From Streptomyces sp. Ag109_O5-1 (GTDB lineage Bacteria; Actinomycetota; Actinomycetes; Streptomycetales; Streptomycetaceae): 64,000 nt of DNA. Of this stretch, positions 62,127-64,000 are shown one piece after another; the stretch's first letter is position 1; the number at the start of each line of letters is the position of its first letter. The position numbers and the translations under genes are program-made. A model generated the notes under the pieces. The model was not told where the DNA came from. It saw only the letters and a list, made by a program, of their open reading frames with translations, and searched no databases. The DNA lies in NCBI RefSeq assembly GCF_003814875.1, contig NZ_RKQF01000001.1:9486001-9550000 (forward strand). Direction: 5' to 3'.

Positions 62127-63455
62127 ATGACCACCCCCCTGCTGCTCCTGGCAGCCGCGTTCCTGCTCATCCTGGCCAACGGCTTCTTCGTGGCCGCCGA
62201 GTTCGGTCTGGTGACCGTCGAGCGCCCGGAGGCCGAGAAGGCCGCGGCCGACGGCGACAAGCGCGCCCTTACGGTCGTCGAGTCGCTGAAGGAGCTGTCC
62301 TTCCAGCTCTCCGGCACCCAGCTCGGCATCACCATCACCTCCCTGGTCGTCGGCATGCTCGCCGAACCGGCACTGGCCGAGCTGCTGCGCGCCCCGTTCA
62401 CCGCGATCGGCCTCCCCGAGGGCGCGGTCTCCGGTATCGCGGTCGTCGTGGGCATGCTGGTCGCCTCGGCGGTCCAGATGGTGATCGGCGAACTCGTACC
62501 CAAGAACTGGGCGGTGTCCAAGCCCCTCCAGGTCGCGCGCTTCGTCGCCGGCCCGCAGGCCCGCTTCTCCCGCCTGTTCCGCCCGGTGATCGCCGCGCTG
62601 AACACGGTCGCCAACCGGCTCGTCCGAGCCCTCGGCGTCGAACCCGCCGAGGAGCTGGCCTCCGCCCGCACCCCCGGCGAGCTCGTCTCACTGGCCCGGC
62701 ACTCCGCCCGGGCCGGCGCGCTGGAACAGGACACGGCCGACCTGTTCGTCCGCACCCTGTCCCTGGGCGAGCTGACCGCACAGCACGTGATGACCCCCCG
62801 GGTGAAGGTCAGCGCGCTACAGGACTCGGCGACCGCCGAGGACGTCGTCAACCTCACCCGGGCCACCGGTCTGTCCCGCTTCCCGGTCTACCGGGAGAAG
62901 ATCGACGAAATCGTCGGCATGGCCCATCTCAAGGACGCACTGGCGATCCCCGTGCACGAACGCCTGCACACCCCGGCCGGCCGTATCGCCCGCCAGGCCC
63001 TCCTCGTCCCCGAGACCCTCCCGGTCCAGCCCCTGCTGGCCCGGCTGCGCTCCGAGCAGCCCATCGCGGTCGTCGTCGACGAGTACGGCGGCACGGCCGG
63101 GGTCGTCACCCTGGAGGACATCGTCGAGGAACTCGTCGGCGAGGTCCGTGACGAGCACGACAGCCCGGACGCGCCGGAACTCGCGGCCGCTCCGCCGCAG
63201 GACGGCAAGCCCGCCTGGGACGTCGACGGCAGTGTCCGCGTCGACATCCTCCAGCGGATAGGCCTCGACGTGCCCGAGGGCCCGTACGAGACGGTCGCCG
63301 GCCTGGTCGCCGACCTGCTCGGCCGTATCCCGGCGCCGGGCGACCGCGCGGAACTGCCCGGCTGGCGGCTGTCCGTCCGCCGCGTGGGCCACTACCGCGC
63401 CGAGCGCGTCCGCATAGTCCGCACCGCCCCCGCCGTCGCGGAGGCCGCCCGATGA
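62127..63455 (+). CDS. CNNM/CorC-type membrane protein with CBS pair (hemolysin C family)
   Basis: A 442-residue protein with a four-span CNNM (DUF21) domain at about 1-190 (LLILANGFFVAAEFGLVTVE; VIGELVPKNWAVSKPLQ), two CBS domains at about 210-340 (HVMTPRVKVSALQDSAT, VVVDEYGGTAGVVTLEDIVE) and a C-terminal CorC_HlyC domain. CNNM/CorC proteins export magnesium and bind Mg-ATP with the CBS pair. The older label hemolysin is not supported. It overlaps a second, similar gene by 4 bases, suggesting a heterodimer. Confidence 0.92.
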   Translation: MTTPLLLLAAAFLLILANGFFVAAEFGLVTVERPEAEKAAADGDKRALTVVESLKELSFQLSGTQLGITITSLVVGMLAEPALAELLRAPFTAIGLPEGAVSGIAVVVGMLVASAVQMVIGELVPKNWAVSKPLQVARFVAGPQARFSRLFRPVIAALNTVANRLVRALGVEPAEELASARTPGELVSLARHSARAGALEQDTADLFVRTLSLGELTAQHVMTPRVKVSALQDSATAEDVVNLTRATGLSRFPVYREKIDEIVGMAHLKDALAIPVHERLHTPAGRIARQALLVPETLPVQPLLARLRSEQPIAVVVDEYGGTAGVVTLEDIVEELVGEVRDEHDSPDAPELAAAPPQDGKPAWDVDGSVRVDILQRIGLDVPEGPYETVAGLVADLLGRIPAPGDRAELPGWRLSVRRVGHYRAERVRIVRTAPAVAEAAR

Positions 63456-64000
63456 GCCTCCTCCAACTGGTCTTCGCCGGCCTGCTGGTACTGGCCAACG
63501 GCTTCTTCGTGGGCGCGGAGTTCGCCCTCGTCTCGGTCCGCCGCAGCCAGATCGAACCCCTCGGCACGGCCCGGGCCCGCCAGGTCCTGTACGGCCTGGA
63601 ACGCCTTCCGCAGATGATGGCCGCGGCCCAGTTCGGCATCACGGTCTGCTCCCTCACGCTCGGCGCGGTCGCCGAGCCGACGGTGGCGCACCTGCTGGAG
63701 CCGCTGTTCGAGGCGGTCCACCTGCCGGACGGCATGATCCACCCCCTGGGCTATGTGATCGCGCTCGCCGCAGTGGTCTTCTTCCACCTGGTCATCGGCG
63801 AGATGGTGCCGAAGAACCTGGCGATGGCGGCGCCGGAGAAGGTCGCGCTGTGGCTGAGCCCCGGCCTGGTCGCCTTCGCGCGCGTCTGCCGGCCGATCAC
63901 GGTCGCCCTCGGGGCCTGCGCCCAGGGCATCCTCAAGCTCTTCCGGGTGGAGCCGAAGGACGAGGTCGAGGCCGTCGTCACCAGCGAGCAGCTCAACCGC
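63452..64000 (+). CDS. Second CNNM/CorC-type membrane protein (3' end outside window)
   Basis: 183 residues are inside the window. The CNNM domain is visible (LLQLVFAGLLVLANGFFVGA, VRRSQIEPLG, VFFHLVIGEMVPKNLAMAAP), running into the linker before the CBS pair (FRVEPKDEVEAVVTSEQLNR). Its ATG overlaps the TGA of the first paralogue. The paired arrangement of two CNNM genes is common in actinobacteria and suggests they form one complex. Confidence 0.92.
   Translation, partial: MSLLQLVFAGLLVLANGFFVGAEFALVSVRRSQIEPLGTARARQVLYGLERLPQMMAAAQFGITVCSLTLGAVAEPTVAHLLEPLFEAVHLPDGMIHPLGYVIALAAVVFFHLVIGEMVPKNLAMAAPEKVALWLSPGLVAFARVCRPITVALGACAQGILKLFRVEPKDEVEAVVTSEQLNR

Overview
The window is a high-GC actinobacterial chromosome segment, almost certainly Streptomyces. 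Codons end mostly in G or C, GTG starts are frequent, and both strands are full of long antisense open frames. The marker genes are BldD, the sIHF-type nucleoid protein, a Cvn-type conservon and an ECF42 sigma factor. Gene order matches what I recall of the Streptomyces coelicolor core around efp-bldD-pyr-metK-priA and onward to ribE-hisG. Identifications rest on motif reading and recall; no database search was run.

Layout. 1-2.8 kb: tail of a P-loop kinase-like gene, an M24 peptidase-like protein, efp and nusB. 3.0-13.8 kb: bldD, divergent from the pyrimidine set pyrR-pyrB-pyrC-(membrane PH protein)-carA-carB, then pyrD-pyrF. A PyrR-type RNA loop lies in front of pyrR. 14.1-18.1 kb: sIHF, gmk, rpoZ, coaBC and metK, which has a leader that can be drawn as an H-type pseudoknot. 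18.2-24.3 kb: a deleted MFS pseudogene, the actinobacterial PriA, a small HTH protein, fmt and rsmB. 24.4-28.0 kb: a DGPF protein with its ECF42 sigma factor, rpe and a SorC-type regulator.

28.0-36 kb is accessory and partly decayed: a TetR/MFS efflux pair with three related palindromes, a headless AraC-type regulator fused head to head with a hydrolase tail, a DyP peroxidase, an internally deleted hydrolase, an orphan barstar, a GuaB1-type enzyme and an Lrp regulator. 35.3-41.7 kb: a GntR regulator divergent from a complete ABC importer operon that ends in one HAD plus EEP phosphatase fusion. 41.8-44.8 kb: a conservon (sensor kinase, roadblock, DUF742) with no GTPase gene. 45.0-47.5 kb: a DavA/DavB-like pair predicted to oxidise a basic amino acid to an amide and hydrolyse it. 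47.5-53.5 kb: a luciferase-like oxidoreductase, a DUF5995 protein, a YcaO-like protein, a uracil permease and a secreted alginate-lyase-family enzyme. 53.6-56.6 kb: a thioesterase, an MFS transporter and a ROK regulator.

56.6-64 kb: an orphan DasR-like site, an FMN riboswitch, ribE-ribM-ribBA-ribH, hisE-hisG, a PH-domain protein and two CNNM/CBS membrane proteins, the last cut by the window end.

A scattered palindromic repeat family (core GGGGCGCGGGGAACTGCGCG) occurs at least seven times. Six copies are intergenic; one lies in frame inside the ROK gene. The most promising undescribed element is the metK leader fold, followed by the in-frame repeat, the HAD-EEP operon, and the orphan DasR site where a chitinase gene appears to be missing.
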